NCBI GenBank assembly: GCA_002189035.1
Contig: NEEC01000024.1
Span: 496,001-560,000 of the forward strand
DNA from: Utricularia gibba
Lineage: Eukaryota; Streptophyta; Magnoliopsida; Lamiales; Lentibulariaceae
Direction of reading: 5' to 3'
Length of the DNA: 64,000 nt
Part shown: positions 32,966 through 44,526 of the stretch, one piece after another
Numbering within the stretch: the first letter of the stretch is position 1
Layout of the letters: every line of letters starts with the position of its first letter
Made by a program: the position numbers and the translations under genes
The notes under the pieces: model-generated
Told to the model about the DNA's origin: nothing
The model's input: only the letters and a program-made list of their open reading frames with translations
Database searches by the model: none

Positions 32966-32983
32966 CTCCCCGGCAACGGCGCC
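32966..32983 (-). promoter_or_regulatory. GyB primer-binding site (tRNA-Asp type), exact
   Basis: The plus strand reads TCCCCGGCAACGGCGCCA, identical to an 18 nt plant tRNA-Asp 3' end with CCA. On the minus strand it is the Athila/Tat primer site, 3 bp from the LTR end (32987). Confidence 0.93.
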
Positions 32984-32986
32984 AAT

Positions 32987-34150
32987 TTGATGAACGGAAA
33001 TTTCCTAATATCGTTGCAATAAAAATAGAAAATCCATTATCAAATAAATTTATAATCCCTAATCTACACAAAATACAAATTTAAAAAACTTGGATAGTGG
33101 ATATCGGGGTCGATCACGAAGAGCTTGTGCTTGCTAAGTGTTTTAGTAAATGCATGATTTCGGATAATAGTAGGTCTTAGTCCAAGCTCGGACTAACAGT
33201 GGTAAACAAGTACAGTAAACAAGGTAGGTAAGCAATATCAGGTTTCAATGCTAAAGTGATAGATACTGGTTCTAACTTAGAATAATACGATGATGCCTTA
33301 AAGGTCTGCAGGTGGTGTGGTGCTAAAATGTCTAAGTTAAATTACCATGTTCCTACACTCACAACTTCAAATCACCTAGGTCTACCAAGGTTATTGTCAT
33401 ATTTTCGGCTAAGCTAGTCTCCAATATCATCACCAACCTTACAATTAGGTCTACCCGCATGCAAAGTGTATAGAACTAGGTCTACCCGGTTCTACTGGTT
33501 CTACCCCGGACTAACACCTACTGTGCCCGCCTTGATTTGTTGGTCTACCTTTAAACCAAGCTTCTTAGTTGTGAAGTTACTTGTTCCCTGGCCGGAACAG
33601 TAGCGCTGGACTGGGTTCTGATGCTACTCTTGAGGGTGAAGTCCTTCTTCTTCTCCCCTGGTTTGTGTTCTTCGTGTTGGAGTTGGAGGAGAAGCCCCCT
33701 CGGGTGCTCTCCGTGAAAAACCCCCAGCTGCCTGCTTGTTCTTTTTGCTCCTCCTTCCTTTTCGAAATAATTTTCCCTTTTGCTTCACTCCATTGCACTG
33801 TTCCTGACTGCCAATACTGTTCTAGGCCGCCAGAACTGTTCCCGACCTGAACTTGTAGACTGCGGTGGCAGCAGAACATTGCTCTTTGTCCTTCTTCGGA
33901 TTTTGCGCCCTTTTTCCCTTGTTTCACACGCTTGCAAGTCTGATTTTCTGGTGATTTCCCTGCTGAACTTAATGAAACATTAGTAACAAAATTTGTGGAC
34001 TAAATCAAAGGATTTAGTCCACTTTTCACATTAGCACATGAGATTAACATAAACACCACTAAAACATGAAAAATCATATTTATCTAACCTAAACCATAAT
34101 AAAATATAACCATTTTGCATTTTGAAATTTAGGAAAAATGTGTGTCATCA
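32987..34150 (-). repeat. GyB LTR, complete, 1164 bp
   Basis: From TGATGAACGGAAATTTCC to GTGTGTCATCA. The left neighbour is the primer site and gag (so it acts as a 5' LTR). The right neighbour is a GyB polypurine/3' internal region (as beside a 3' LTR). An LTR with internal sequence on both sides points to a tandem element or recombination between copies. ORFs at 33577-33927 and 33581-33850 are LTR sequence. Confidence 0.9.
33995..34022. promoter_or_regulatory. Perfect 12 bp hairpin in the GyB LTR U3 region
   Basis: GTGGACTAAATC, loop AAAG, GATTTAGTCCAC. It lies about 130 bp inside the LTR's 5' end in element orientation. Equivalent hairpins occur at 23034-23059, 38052-38073, 49139-49160 (reduced) and 57474-57500, although surrounding sequence has diverged. 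Confidence 0.7.
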
Positions 34151-35040
34151 CACTATGCTACAACGACACGAGACTTGTCCCCAAGTCCTAGCTAAGACTA
34201 ACAGAAAACTAGTTTCTTCAGCATCAGTGATAAATATAAACAACTGAAAATAAATTTCGGTCCATGAGCTACAGAAGTGCAAGTGCGCATGTCATTTCAT
34301 CACTCAAATGTGCATGAGTAGATTCCTCTTGAGGAGTGTTTTCGAAGATCGTATCTTATTGAATTGATCCCTCCAAAGTCACTTAAGGTCACGGTTGCCA
34401 ACCCATTTTTTTCTCTTTTTTTTTCTTCTTTTTTCAGTAGTGAAGGGGCAGCTTGTTCCAGACTAATCCGGGCATAATGTGATTGCCTTTTCTTCATCAG
34501 AGTGTCGGCCAAGCACTCACACCAGGCTCCTCCATTCTCCTCCAGATTAGTCTTTCCCTGCTCACCCTTTCACTACTTATTGAGTCTGCACATGCTCTTT
34601 TAATATGTGCTGCTTTTTAGGACTTGGGTCTCAATATTTTTTTTCTTTTCTCTCTTTTTTTTTTCGACCCTTTATTCACCTCTTTTTTTTTCATGGTTGG
34701 CAACCTATTCCACAATGACTAGGAAGTTCAACAATTCATATAAAAATTGATCTAGATTACACTCCTTAGATTCCTCCAGTCATACACATGCTCTCATAAA
34801 ATAAAAAGATTAAAACAGGCTCATGGGTATCAGAAAGGTCTACAAAACTCATGCAACAAAATTCATTTAGCAGCTGTAATGTTCAATCACTTAGCCATCG
34901 GAAACAGTTTGCTGCTACCAAACAAAATTATAGTAGAAATGACTCCTAGTCTACACTTAGACTAACAGATACCACTCGTTGACGTAAACAGGGTCCTAAA
35001 ATTGAAAATAAAACAAAACAAAAATAGAAACCTACTATAC
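34151..35040 (-). other. GyB 3' internal non-coding region with polypurine tract
   Basis: On the minus strand, just before the LTR, lies TAGGACTTGGGGACAAGTCT then CGTGTCGTTGTAGCATAG. The same block precedes GyB LTR sequence at 38203 (minus) and 48964 (plus). The rest is T-rich in the given strand (runs at 34410-34435 and 34638-34690). No gene; the ORF at 34300-34512 has no known domain. Harb-A sequence resumes somewhere near 35040-35075. Confidence 0.7.
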
Positions 35041-35499
35041 TAAATCATTCTAGCAGTAGATTACTTGTTCAGGGAGGCGTCGGCCACTCCCTGTTTTAAC
35101 TTTGTGATGGACGCGGTGCTAGTCCATCACTACTCAATAGCACTGCACTGAATGTGGCGGTTTTTGTAGCACCACGTTTGCGAAAGAGTGCTCTACAACG
35201 TAGCACCGCGCTTGTTCATATGTGGTGCTTCCACAAACGATTCTAGAACACTGTCTACACTACGCAATGCTCGTATCAATTACGTGTAGTCATCCTACGC
35301 CCACATTTTCATGTGGAATACCGTATATTTGCTTGAAGGATGATTAGAAGATGAAATACATCTAACCCATGAGTCCAACATAAGGCCAACCACCGCACAA
35401 CAGATTTAAGATCTCCGTTCGGATGCTAAACCACGCACAATCAGCTCTCTTTCACAATCACTGGAGGCAGGAAGTAGCGCAACCTCGCAGGATTGGAAC

Positions 35500-36460
35500 T
35501 AATTGTCTCTACTATGGTAAAACGTTGGATGGCAGTTAATTGCAATGGCATACCTCTAATGATCTCCTCTGCCTAACGCTGATTGTCCACCAACTCCCAT
35601 GCTTACTGCACCATTGTTAATCCCAAGTGATGTAGCTCTTTGCATGTGCACACATTCAGCTCCTTCATTTATTTGAGGAACTGCACATCATCATCAATTC
35701 CCCTCGGTCCCCACCCGCTTTGTCTAGTTCGCCGCGATGAGTTTGTGTTGTTGTGTGACTCAGAGTCCCTACTAGGTGTGACATTCACACCCTCCACAAC
35801 ACAACTAAATGGGTTGCAAGGTGTGTCAGCATACGAGAAGTTCATATCCTGTCCAGTGCTATCCAGATCTAGAGGGCAATTCAAAGATGCTTCCAGATTC
35901 TGCACAACATCTTCCGCCAATTTCCTCTTCCTGGTCGCGGCTACATTGCTCATCGTATTATCTCCTGTAGCCCGATTCTTTCCAAAGATTTCCTTCCACT
36001 ACATGTAATATGGTCATGCTTTGTGTCTTAGGACACGCAGCCTGGGTGCGTGCTGACATAATAACATGGTAAGCACCAGATATAACACCGCAAGAACCGG
36101 GCATACGTACCTGATCAATCTCCTTCCAAACCTCCTCGTCTGCGTCTACGGTGTAGGTCAGCTCACTGAAACCGGTGCCCGACCTTGATAAAAAAATCTA
36201 CAAGAAGGTAGTAGTCATTTTTCTAGGTATGCACCTTGCTAGATATATGCAGGTGTGTATTGATGTCGGTTCTAGGACGGAGTTTCAAGAACTCTGTCTC
36301 CAATGCTCGGTGATACCCACCCCTAAAACCATTCTTAATTTTCCAGCCTTCTTTCACTATCTGCTTCAAAGCGTGCAATAAGTCTTTCTCCTCATCTGGC
36401 TTCCAGGCACGCTTCATTTTTTTGTGAGAGTCTTCCACCATGATTGGGCTGTGCATACCT
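35500..36460 (-). pseudogene. Harb-A Myb/SANT-like accessory protein
   Basis: The minus-strand ORF1 of PIF/Harbinger. Exon 1 begins MHSPIMVEDSHKKMKRAWKP, then EEKDLLHALKQIVKEGWKIK and NGFRGGYHRALETEFLKLRP, the trihelix-like Myb/SANT domain, ending near YTVDADEEVWKEIDQ. An intron with GT at about 36109 follows. A later exon reads WKEIFGKNRATGD then MSNVAATRKRKLAEDVVQNL and SRRTRQSGWGPRGIDDDVQF. Such proteins bring the transposase to the terminal repeats. A frameshift near 36200 (DLDKKIYKK on the other strand marks altered sequence) makes it doubtful that it is functional. The copy in Harb-B is at 49951-51000. Confidence 0.8.
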
Positions 36461-36681
36461 GCAATCTGTTCTGAAGGAAAGAAAACAGCAAGAACAAAGC
36501 ACCTACGCCGAGCACTTACAACAAGTAAACCGTAAAATTGACTCAAAATTCAACTGATTTCAAACGAGAAACTCTGTGCAACGAAGAGAGTATACAATGT
36601 GGACTTAACCCATGGCTCTTCACTCTTAATTACTTATGAAATCAATAGAGATCTCGTCGGGCGGCAGCATTGTTACCTTTC

Positions 36682-36943
36682 GCATTGAAACCTGATATTG
36701 TTTACTGATCTTGTTTACCGCACTTGTCTACCACTGTTGGTTTGAGCTTAGACTAAGATTTACTGTTATCCTGAATTATGCATTTACTAAAACACTTAGC
36801 AAGCACAAGGTCTTCATGATCGACCCCGACATCCACTATACAAGTTTTCTAAATTTGTATTTTTGTATAGATTAGGGACTATAAATTTATTTAATACGGA
36901 TTTCTATTTTTATTGCAACGATATTAGGAATTTACGTTTATCA
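36682..36943 (+). repeat. GyB LTR 3'-end fragment
   Basis: Runs from CATTGAAACCTGATATTG to TTTACGTTTATCA, the last ~260 bp of the GyB LTR. No primer site follows; the next sequence is a GyA 3' internal region. The left side abuts Harb-A. Confidence 0.88.
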
Positions 36944-37467
36944 GATATCAAGTTCTAGTTGCATGCTTTTGGAAAGATCATACCATGAATATGAATATAT
37001 TTCCCATTGTTGAACATATCATTTTGTGAATAAATTTTTGTTGTTCCTATATTGGCTAGACCGAAAAAAAACATTAGGGGTGGCGAAGGTAAGATTGTTT
37101 GGTGAAACTATGGTCAATCGCCACACATAAGGTTTCATAATCCAAATAATCTTCCCCAAAGCAGGGACCTCTGCTTCCAAAAAAAAAAGGAAAAAAAGTT
37201 CATTAGTCACTATAGTGTATGTTATTTTTATTTTTTCCATGATATGAATGAGCAAAGTAGTCACTATAGTCTTTGGTCTAAGTCTTTATCTGATGCATGC
37301 TTATTTGATTGACTTGCCTTAATTTGATTATGAAAAGAAATTGGAGTAAATACGTGATGTAGGATGAAGTTGTCTTAATAATGTATCATGACTTAGGTTT
37401 TGCCTTTTTCTTGGATTGCTATGATTTTCATACTTGAGGACAAGCATGATTTAAGTGTGGGTGAATA
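36944..37467 (+). other. GyA 3' internal region with polypurine tract
   Basis: AT-rich non-coding sequence with an A-rich run at 37176-37198. It ends in the GyA block TTTCATACTTGAGGACAAGC, ATGATTTAAGTGTGGGTGAA (37419-37465), the polypurine tract before a GyA LTR. No gene. Confidence 0.7.
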
Positions 37468-37572
37468 TATTAAGTATCATTTTCTACTTATTTACTATAT
37501 CTTATTTTGTGTTGATTAGGTATTAAATCAACCAATCAGGAGTTATATTAATAAGTATTTTATTTTATTAGA
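37468..37572 (+). repeat. GyA LTR, first ~100 bp
   Basis: Starts TATTAAGTATCATTTTCTAC (TG changed to TA) and includes AGGAGTTATATTAATAAGTA. It then breaks into other sequence. Confidence 0.72.
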
Positions 37573-38929
37573 AATAAAAAATGAGCATATTTGTTCTCTT
37601 CGTTCCCAAGGCATCATGTGGTGTTTAGTCACACATATTAAAAGAAATAAAGTGTGTTAATATCATAGCATCAATGACATGTCTATGTTTATGGATTGAC
37701 AAGAAGAAAGTAAACAGTGATGGGAAATGTAAATAGTTTCATGTGAAATGTTAAAACATTTGTAGTCTACTCTTTGCTAGGAATAGTATTCCTAAATAGA
37801 AGAATTTCTCTAAAGATCAGTTGGGTTCTTCCCGTTTCATCTCCTTCTTGTTCATTGTTCTTCTACAATTTTTCTTCCCCTCTTTTTGTCTAAAACTCTC
37901 CTTTTTTTTAATTCCTTGGCATTTGGTATGCTCTATGTCTTGCTTTTGTCTCATTTTTCTGCACCTTCACTATGCATTTCCAGCTCCTCGGGATTTGACT
38001 TGCTATAAACGTATTGTGTTGCTCAAAGAAAAATGATGAAATCAAAAATTGAGGCTAAATCCAAGATTTAGACCAATTTGTAATAAAACACTTAAAACCG
38101 AGCAAAAATTGAAAAAATACAAAAGTGCTTAATAAAATCATAATTTCATAACATAATACTACTCATTTTCTAATTTAAAAAATTGAAAACTATGTGTCCT
38201 CAAATTATGCTATAACAAAACTTGACTTATCCTCAAGTCCATACTAAGATTAATAGAAGTTAACGCATTGATGAATTTCACAAATAGTAATTCTAATTCA
38301 GAAATATAAGAATAAACAGAGTGCAAGTGTGCTAATCAGCTTTCACTCGAGCATACATGACAATTTCATCAAGAAAAAGTGATTTTGAAGATTAAAAATA
38401 TAAATGGGATAAACTTTGACCCCAACATGAATGATGGTTTTCACCCTCTCTCTTTTATGTTTTTCTTTTTCTTCTCTCTTTTTTTATATTATATAGATTG
38501 AGAATAGGGGAAAGTTGCAAGTTCAACTTAGGTGATTATTGTTCCCTCTCCTTGTGTGTTGAGTGTGGGCCATGCACTCAACACACATTTTACATTGATG
38601 GCCATGATATTCTCAAAAAGTTACAAGAAAACACCTACTTCTACTTCTCATTTCTATTTCGACCATGATATTCTCAAAAATATTTTTTACCTTAGGCTTG
38701 GGCTTGTTTGGAAAGATCATCATAAACCCAACAATCCACTGAATAATCATCTTACCTTTTTTCAGTGATGGCCATTCCTAGAATCATCCAACATTTTTTA
38801 TTGAAGATGGCCATCCCTCACAGTGGAGAAATAACCACCGAATTTTGTTCCCTCTATTCCTTCTCTCTTTCTCCATTGGATGGAAATATAAAATGAGAAA
38901 GGAGCTGTTTCATATCTCATTATAAATAT
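37573..38929 (-). repeat. Degraded GyB LTR end and 3' internal region
   Basis: The part up to about 38202 is a diverged GyB LTR in minus orientation: the hairpin GGCTAAATC..GATTTAG at 38053-38071 and the ending TATGTGTCCTCAAA. From 38203 the GyB 3' internal region follows (TTATGCTATAACAAAACTTG, TATCCTCAAGTCCATACTAA), homologous to 34151 onward. The remainder, to the Harb-C end, is T-rich and without a gene. Confidence 0.6.
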
Positions 38930-39829
38930 GGGCCTGTTTTGGCAATAAGTTCCAGGTACATTTTGTAGTTAAGACAGATTTCTCACCTTACTTTGAGGGT
39001 TTCTTTTTGGAATGGTTGTTCAGAAAATTCTAATCTATTTTCGTTAGTTTCTCATTTTTTTTTGGATGTGTCTTTATTAAAGAAGTGCAAACATGATGAA
39101 AGTGATGCTAGCAGATGAATTTGTGGAGCTACAGTGTTATTCTTTTTATTTTCTCATTATGAATTCTTTTGTTTTTCTTCTCATTATGATAGTGGGAACA
39201 TCATCAATGCTAGCAATCAGAAAAGAAAGAAAAGTGCTCGTGATGGCTAAACTTCCACTGCTTCCACAAGAGTGGCATATTGCTAGCATAAAAATGTATT
39301 TGAAACTTGCACTAGAGAAAGTGGAAAAAGGAAATATGTGGAATACATAATTTAAAAAAAAGGATTGGAGAACCTCTAAAAAGGAATGAATATAGCACAA
39401 AATTATCAATTTGATATGATTCAAATAAAAAACAAGTAGAACACTCCTAAAAAATACTAGGTTTGTTATAGAGGATTGACTAAAATGACTAGGATAAGTT
39501 GAGGTGAGGATGGTTGAACTATCAAAATTGAACTATCAACATACGATTTCTCTGAGTTTTGCTTCTGATTTTGCCTAAAGTTTTTATTGTTGTCTTTTTT
39601 TTGGCTCTAACATTGCGAGTGGTTGGGTTCTCAAAGAATGCTGAAGCAATAAACTTGTATAAAGTATTCTATTGTATAAATTAGAAGCTGAGAATTATTA
39701 TTATTTGATCTTCATTTTTGCAATATAGGAGGCTTCCTTTTATTTTCCATTTTTCACAATGATAGGAATGTTTGTTTGTTTTCTATTTCTTGCGGTAATG
39801 GTGAGAATTAATGGTGGTTAATATATGTA

Positions 39830-40440
39830 ATGGATGTTATTTATTATTGTGGTTGCATTTTGTTTTCCTTTGTTCATTTATTTGATGCTATTCATGACAT
39901 TATTTTATTCATGCAGGAAAATGCTCTTAATGCCAAATTAAAGGATACACCTCACATGTTTGCAAAACTATTTCAAAAGTTATTAGACTCTATTGTTGGG
40001 CATGCACTTGAATGTTATGTTCCCAATGGTGGTCGCAACAAAAAAATTGAGAATCTGATGAATATGAGGGAAAGAATGCAACAATTATGCGGTTTGATGA
40101 CATGGATCATATGGAGCTGCCTCAAAAGGAAGAGAGACAAGACCAACAATCTGCACGGACTCACAAGCGAGCTAAGGTAAACCATACAAATAGCGATTGT
40201 ATAGCTACTTCTTCATAATGATGGGCATAAGCTTATGAGATAATATCATCAGTGGCAATGAAAAAGGAAAAATTCTCTATCGAGCATTGCATCAAGGTTT
40301 TGAATTCCACTAACGGTGTTATTGAAGGTAATGATGTGTGGCTCAAAGGTTTGGACTTGATTTAGAGTAGTTCAAACCGAGAGATTTTTATGTTGATCAA
40401 ATGTGATGAGCCATGCTTGTGATGGATAATACACATCTCA
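39830..40440 (+). pseudogene. Harb-C Myb/SANT-like protein, C-terminal region
   Basis: Readable pieces are ENALNAKLKDTPHMFAKLFQ, KLLDSIVGHALECYVPNGG and, after shifts, VAMKKEKFSIEHCIKVLNST, EGNDVWLKGLDLI, then NREIFMLIKCDEPCL. The ending, with its 'SIE..I..LN....LKALDLF..REIFM' pattern, is typical of the C-terminal part of Myb/SANT-like accessory proteins of plant PIF elements. The Myb domain itself is not clearly recognised upstream (39093-39350 may be part of it). Stops and frameshifts inactivate it. Confidence 0.65.
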
Positions 40441-40699
40441 TCAAACCTTGATGGTGCTTCATTTGGAGCTTCACTTGCATCTGGTGGTAGGATGGGATAT
40501 GGCTGATAGCTTTTATGATGATTCACTTTTTCATTAATGAGTATGAGACTTTATAGCTACATAAGAGTAATTTCCTTCAACACTTTTGTGTCATTCTCTA
40601 GAGAGTTCTATACTTTTTACTTGTATTACACATTATTTGCTTCCCGTGACTCTATAGAGAGTTCTATTCCCTTCTATTTAAATGGAATTATTGGCCTCA

Positions 40700-42070
40700 A
40701 TTGAAGGGAGCGAGCATGATGAATCAATCATCATCCTCAACAAGCCGCTCATCATCCTCCATAAAAGAGGAAAGTGATGAGGAATTATATCAGTTGCAAA
40801 TGTCAATGCTTGCTAGTGGAGAGGAATTCTGCAATGTTTTGGATAGCTACCACTAATAATATTTGGTGCGATAATCTGTCCATGATCATTCAGTATTGGG
40901 CTGGATATTATTATTGTCAATGTTAAATGGGGCAGATATCAGAGCATACCAAGACTTACGCATGAAGTTCTTAGTGCTTCTTAGATTCTGCAATGTGTTT
41001 GTTGATGAGTACAGCTTGAAAAAGCGACGTCATGTTACTATAAAAGAAGAAGTTGCTATATTTTTTAAGATTGTTGGAACTCGAATAGGGAATTGAAGCT
41101 TACAAGAATTTTTTTCAACATGGTGCAGACCCTATTAGTACATTGCATAATGTCTTAAAAGCTTGTTGTTGAATGGCAAATACATAGATTAAGCCTGTGA
41201 GGTATTATACACACGTATCACCTTACATTAGAAACAAAACTCGATATTTCCTTATTTCAAGGGTCGTATTCGCACAATCAATGATTCTCATATAAAGGCT
41301 TGTGTGCCTATGGATGAAAGAGTTCATTATGTTGGACGAAAAGGTGTTACTACACAAAATATTCTACCGGTATGTTATTTCAATTTATCCTTCACCTTTG
41401 TTGTTGGCATGATAGTAGAATGTTGATGGAGTGTCTACGAAATGTCAAAGACAATTTTCCTAAACTGCTTCCAGGTTTCTTTGATTGTCTAATTTCTTTT
41501 GTATACAGATGCATTTATCAATTATTTCTTTTTTAAATTCAAATATCTGTAGGGAAGTATTATCTGGTTGATGCTGAATTTGCCATTACTGATGGTGATA
41601 TGGCATCATATCCCCATACATGATGTCACCTTCTTGAATGGCAATGAGCAAGGCGTAGCTACAATAGACAAGAAGAGTTATTCAACAATAGACATTCATC
41701 ATTATGTTCTATTATTGAAAGAGCATTTAGAGTTCGGAAGAAGCATTTTCATATTTTCAATGACATGCCTTGCAATTTGAAATTATGCCATCAAGTTCAA
41801 TTAGTTGCAGCAACTATGGCCATTCATAATTTTCTTTGCCAAGTTAGTGCTGAAGATGATAGATCCGAGTTGAGTGTCTACAAAGAACCTAATCCATTGC
41901 TTGAGGGTGATGATGATGATCTTGTTGAAGACAATGCTATTGAATTAGAAGAATCTGGTTCAATGATGACAATTAAAGACAAGACGCATGATCAACTTTG
42001 GAAAAATCATACTAGAAGTGCTTATTTGAGTTCAATTTGTGCTTTAATTACGTTGAATTTTATTATCTAA
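40700..42070 (+). pseudogene. Harb-C DDE transposase (HARBI1-like), broken
   Basis: The order of motifs matches plant HARBI1-like nucleases. N-terminal: RMKFLVLLRFCNVFVDEYSL, KKRRHVTIKEEVAIFFKIVG. Catalytic: IRTINDSHIKACVPMDERVH, YVGRKGVTTQNIL, YYLVDAEFAITDGD, and then NDMPCNLKLCHQVQLVAATM with AIHNFLCQVSAEDD. The first catalytic Asp (normally AIDGTHI) is Asn here (TINDSHI). The second (LVDA) and the Glu region are recognisable in shifted frames. The last ORF (41765-42070) ends with an acidic stretch and DQLWKNHTRSAYL. Several stops make it a pseudogene. Confidence 0.87.
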
Positions 42071-42189
42071 TTATGTATGCCTATTTCATTATGAACTTTA
42101 TTATTAATTACTATTTTTACTAAAAAAATTTTTTTTAGACCACTATCACATTTGAAAAATATTTTTCTATCTATTTCTACAATTTTTTC

Positions 42190-43020
42190 AGAACACATTA
42201 TTTATTTTTCCAAAAGTAAAAACAACATCCAAAAATTTTCCAGAACACAGTTTAAACGTAACAACTCCTGGTGTAATCATATCTTCTGGCTTTTCATAAT
42301 AGAAAGTTGATGCGAATTGATAAACCAGATCAACATAAGATGGGTAGTTCATGTCACCTAGGGTAAGCAATGCAGTTTTCTCCAACAAGGAATAAACATG
42401 AGTTATTATCTCGAACTCTACCAAAATCATAAAATCTATAACTCGACAAGGCATAAACTTTGCTCCTTTTACCTCATTGTACTTGACTTCAAACACTTCG
42501 TTGTCAAAATGGAGATACTTGAGGTTGAGGATGTTTGCATGCTGGTAATTCTTCAGTGTGACTTTCCTTTCTCTTCCTCCGCATGCCTAAGTGAACTCAA
42601 ATTAAGGGAACCAGATTAAAGAAAATTTTCTCTTTTTGCTGCTACCTCTTCCTACTCATCAGCATTTTTGTCTATTTTTTCCTATTCTTGTTCCCGCTCT
42701 TTTGCTTTCTTTGCCTCACTCCTTGTTCTTCTTCTAGTGAATATTTTTTAACCCCCTTCTTCTTCCTCAATTGCCCTTGCGGCATCATGGTTGCCGCTCT
42801 TCTCCTACTGGAACTTGTTCTAGTTCACCATATTCTACTTTCATTTTATTATTTACTCCTCCACTTTTTGAGGTTTCCTCAACCCTTGTGATTGCAATTT
42901 CTATTTCAGGATCAATCTCTTCTTCTACGTCTACCAACACCTCTTAGAGTACTATTTGTTTGGCATTCACTTTCCTCTTGCGTTGGATCTTTCTTCCCTT
43001 CTTTTTCTTCTAGTATACAA
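42190..43020 (-). pseudogene. Env-like ORF remnant of an Athila-type gypsy element
   Basis: The minus-strand frame 42496-42188 reads MFEVKYNEVKGAKFMPCRVI, THVYSLLEKTALLTLGDMNY, PSYVDLVYQFASTFYY and GVVTFKLCSGKFLDVV. This resembles the 'plant transposon protein' region downstream of pol in Athila elements, with its 'LVREFYANL'-like segment. Upstream on the minus strand is a Lys/Arg- and Glu-rich part with several stops (43020-42600). Function unknown. The identification rests on pattern memory only. Confidence 0.5.
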
Positions 43021-43389
43021 TTCTAGGTGGCTTAGTAGGTGCTTCTTCCATCACCAGTAGGTTAGGGGGCAGGTGCCTTCACGACAGGAGACTCCCCTAC
43101 CTCCAAGGCAAGGATTCTACCCAGATGTGCAGCACACAGAATAGCTTCCACCCCCTAAAATTTTTTATCTACAACGTTCGCAACTTCACGTTGTTCCTGA
43201 ATAGGAAAAATAGTGATTCTTGCCCTAGTTTTCCTTTTCTGGTTACAGCTAACAATGATTGCCTTGCGAGGTTTTGCAAAGCAATGCCAAAGTAATGTCA
43301 AAGTAACTCCCAGCTTAGTCTAAAGGAGCAGTTGCGATGACATTTTGATGTTGGCACTTTTCAAGCATGTTGCTTGAGGTTATTTTTTT
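43021..43389. other. Unassigned repeat sequence
   Basis: Between the env-like remnant (minus) and an integrase remnant (plus). I see no supported gene. Confidence 0.4.
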
Positions 43390-44526
43390 TTTTCATTGTG
43401 GAATATCAAAGGCAAACTAGGAAAAGTGAACTTTGTGGGTGATCACTTGAGCAAAATAGAGAAGCCATTGGATGGAGAGAGGATTAGCTCATACTTTTCC
43501 TAACGAATTAATTAGCACCATCACACTCCCAAGTAAGACCAAAGAACCCTAGTACGCAGATATAGCTTACTTACTTTCTATAGAGAAAATTAATAAAAAT
43601 TTGAAGAGTCACGACAAACAAAAAGCTGAAGAGCAATAGTAAGTACTAAGATGTGATGACTTGTGTTTCTCAAAGAGTTGTAGTGATAGAATGGTACCCA
43701 GATGCTTACCCAAAGCTGAGATTAATCAGGTAACTTAATTCTATTACCATGTGGTGGTCACATTGGGCCGAACTTAACAACAAATAGGGTATTTTGACAT
43801 CGGTATTATTTTCTATCTATTTTTTTGAGATTGTTTTAATTTTTGTATGTCTTGTGATGCATTTCAATGAACAAGTAACATTCTCAACAAGAATGAAATC
43901 CCCTTACAACCTATTTTTGTGACTGAAATTTTTAATGAGTGAGGAATTGATTTATGGGTGTATTTTCCAATTCGCATGGATATGAATATCTTCCGATATG
44001 TGTAGACTATTTTCCTAGGTGGATCGAAGCGATTCCAGCCAGTGTGCAGTACACAAAAGACGTGATGGATATTTTGAAGAAAAACATATTTAAAGAATTA
44101 ACATCTATTAGTTGAGTTGGAGCACTAGACAAAGTGGGCATTCTAGTTGCTAAATGAAGATGCGAATGCAAACAATGAGGCCAGAAAATTCCAATTGCAA
44201 GAGTTGGAGGAATTAAGGCAAAATGCTCATAGGAACTTGGGTAGTTTAAGTAACAAACTAGGTCCTATAATGCAAATAGAATTCAGAACAAGGAATTTGA
44301 GCTAGGACATAAGGCACTACTATATAATTCTAGGTTCAAAATTCACCCAAGGAAGTTGAAGTCTAAATGGGAAGGGTTGTTTGTGGTGAAACTTGTGAAT
44401 AGTAATGGTTCAGTTCAATTATTTGATAAAAATACAGATGCAAAACCCTTTATTATATATGGTCACAAGTTAAAGTTTTATCTTGAAATAAGGCCTAAAG
44501 ACAAACAGAGAAAGAAGGTAGAGTAA
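43390..44526 (+). pseudogene. Gypsy RNase H end and integrase, badly degraded
   Basis: Parallels 2558-5440: FVGDHLSKIEKPLDGERISS, the CGGHIGPNL zinc region, the core start (WGIDLW-type, then 'YVDYFPRW'-like at 43980-44030). After a large deletion comes the C-terminal tail FELGHKALLYNSRFKIHPRK, LKSKWEGLFVVKLVNSNGSV and QLFDKNTDAKPFIIYGHKLK, ending near 44526. Stops in every frame. The central catalytic portion is missing. Confidence 0.83.

Larger units (their letters stand above)
30676..36680 (+). mobile_element. Harb-A, PIF/Harbinger transposon, right end missing
   Basis: The left terminal repeat GGGCGCGTTTGGTTGCTGGG follows TTA (30673-30675), the usual 3 bp target of this superfamily. Inside are the transposase N-terminus (31145 onward, plus) and a Myb/SANT-like ORF (minus, ~35500-36460). 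They face each other as in Harb-B, but the whole element is inverted relative to Harb-B. A minus-strand GyB element (about 31861-35040) interrupts it. The right terminal repeat is gone: at about 36680 the Myb 5' region abuts a GyB LTR fragment. A run of 17 G lies at 30828-30844. Confidence 0.82.
38930..42180 (+). mobile_element. Harb-C, PIF/Harbinger transposon with both genes, degraded
   Basis: A possible terminal repeat GGGCCTGTTTTGGCAATAAG lies at 38930. A Myb/SANT-type ORF (39100-40440) is followed on the same strand by a full-length but broken DDE transposase (40700-42070). The right terminus is not identified; env-like retrotransposon sequence takes over at about 42190. This is a different lineage from Harb-A/B: the proteins are not close and gene orientation differs. 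Confidence 0.75.

Noticed and set aside
32966-32983. 18 nt identical to a tRNA-Asp 3' end, also at 52482-52499
   Set aside because: Not tRNA genes: no cloverleaf upstream. They are retrotransposon primer-binding sites.
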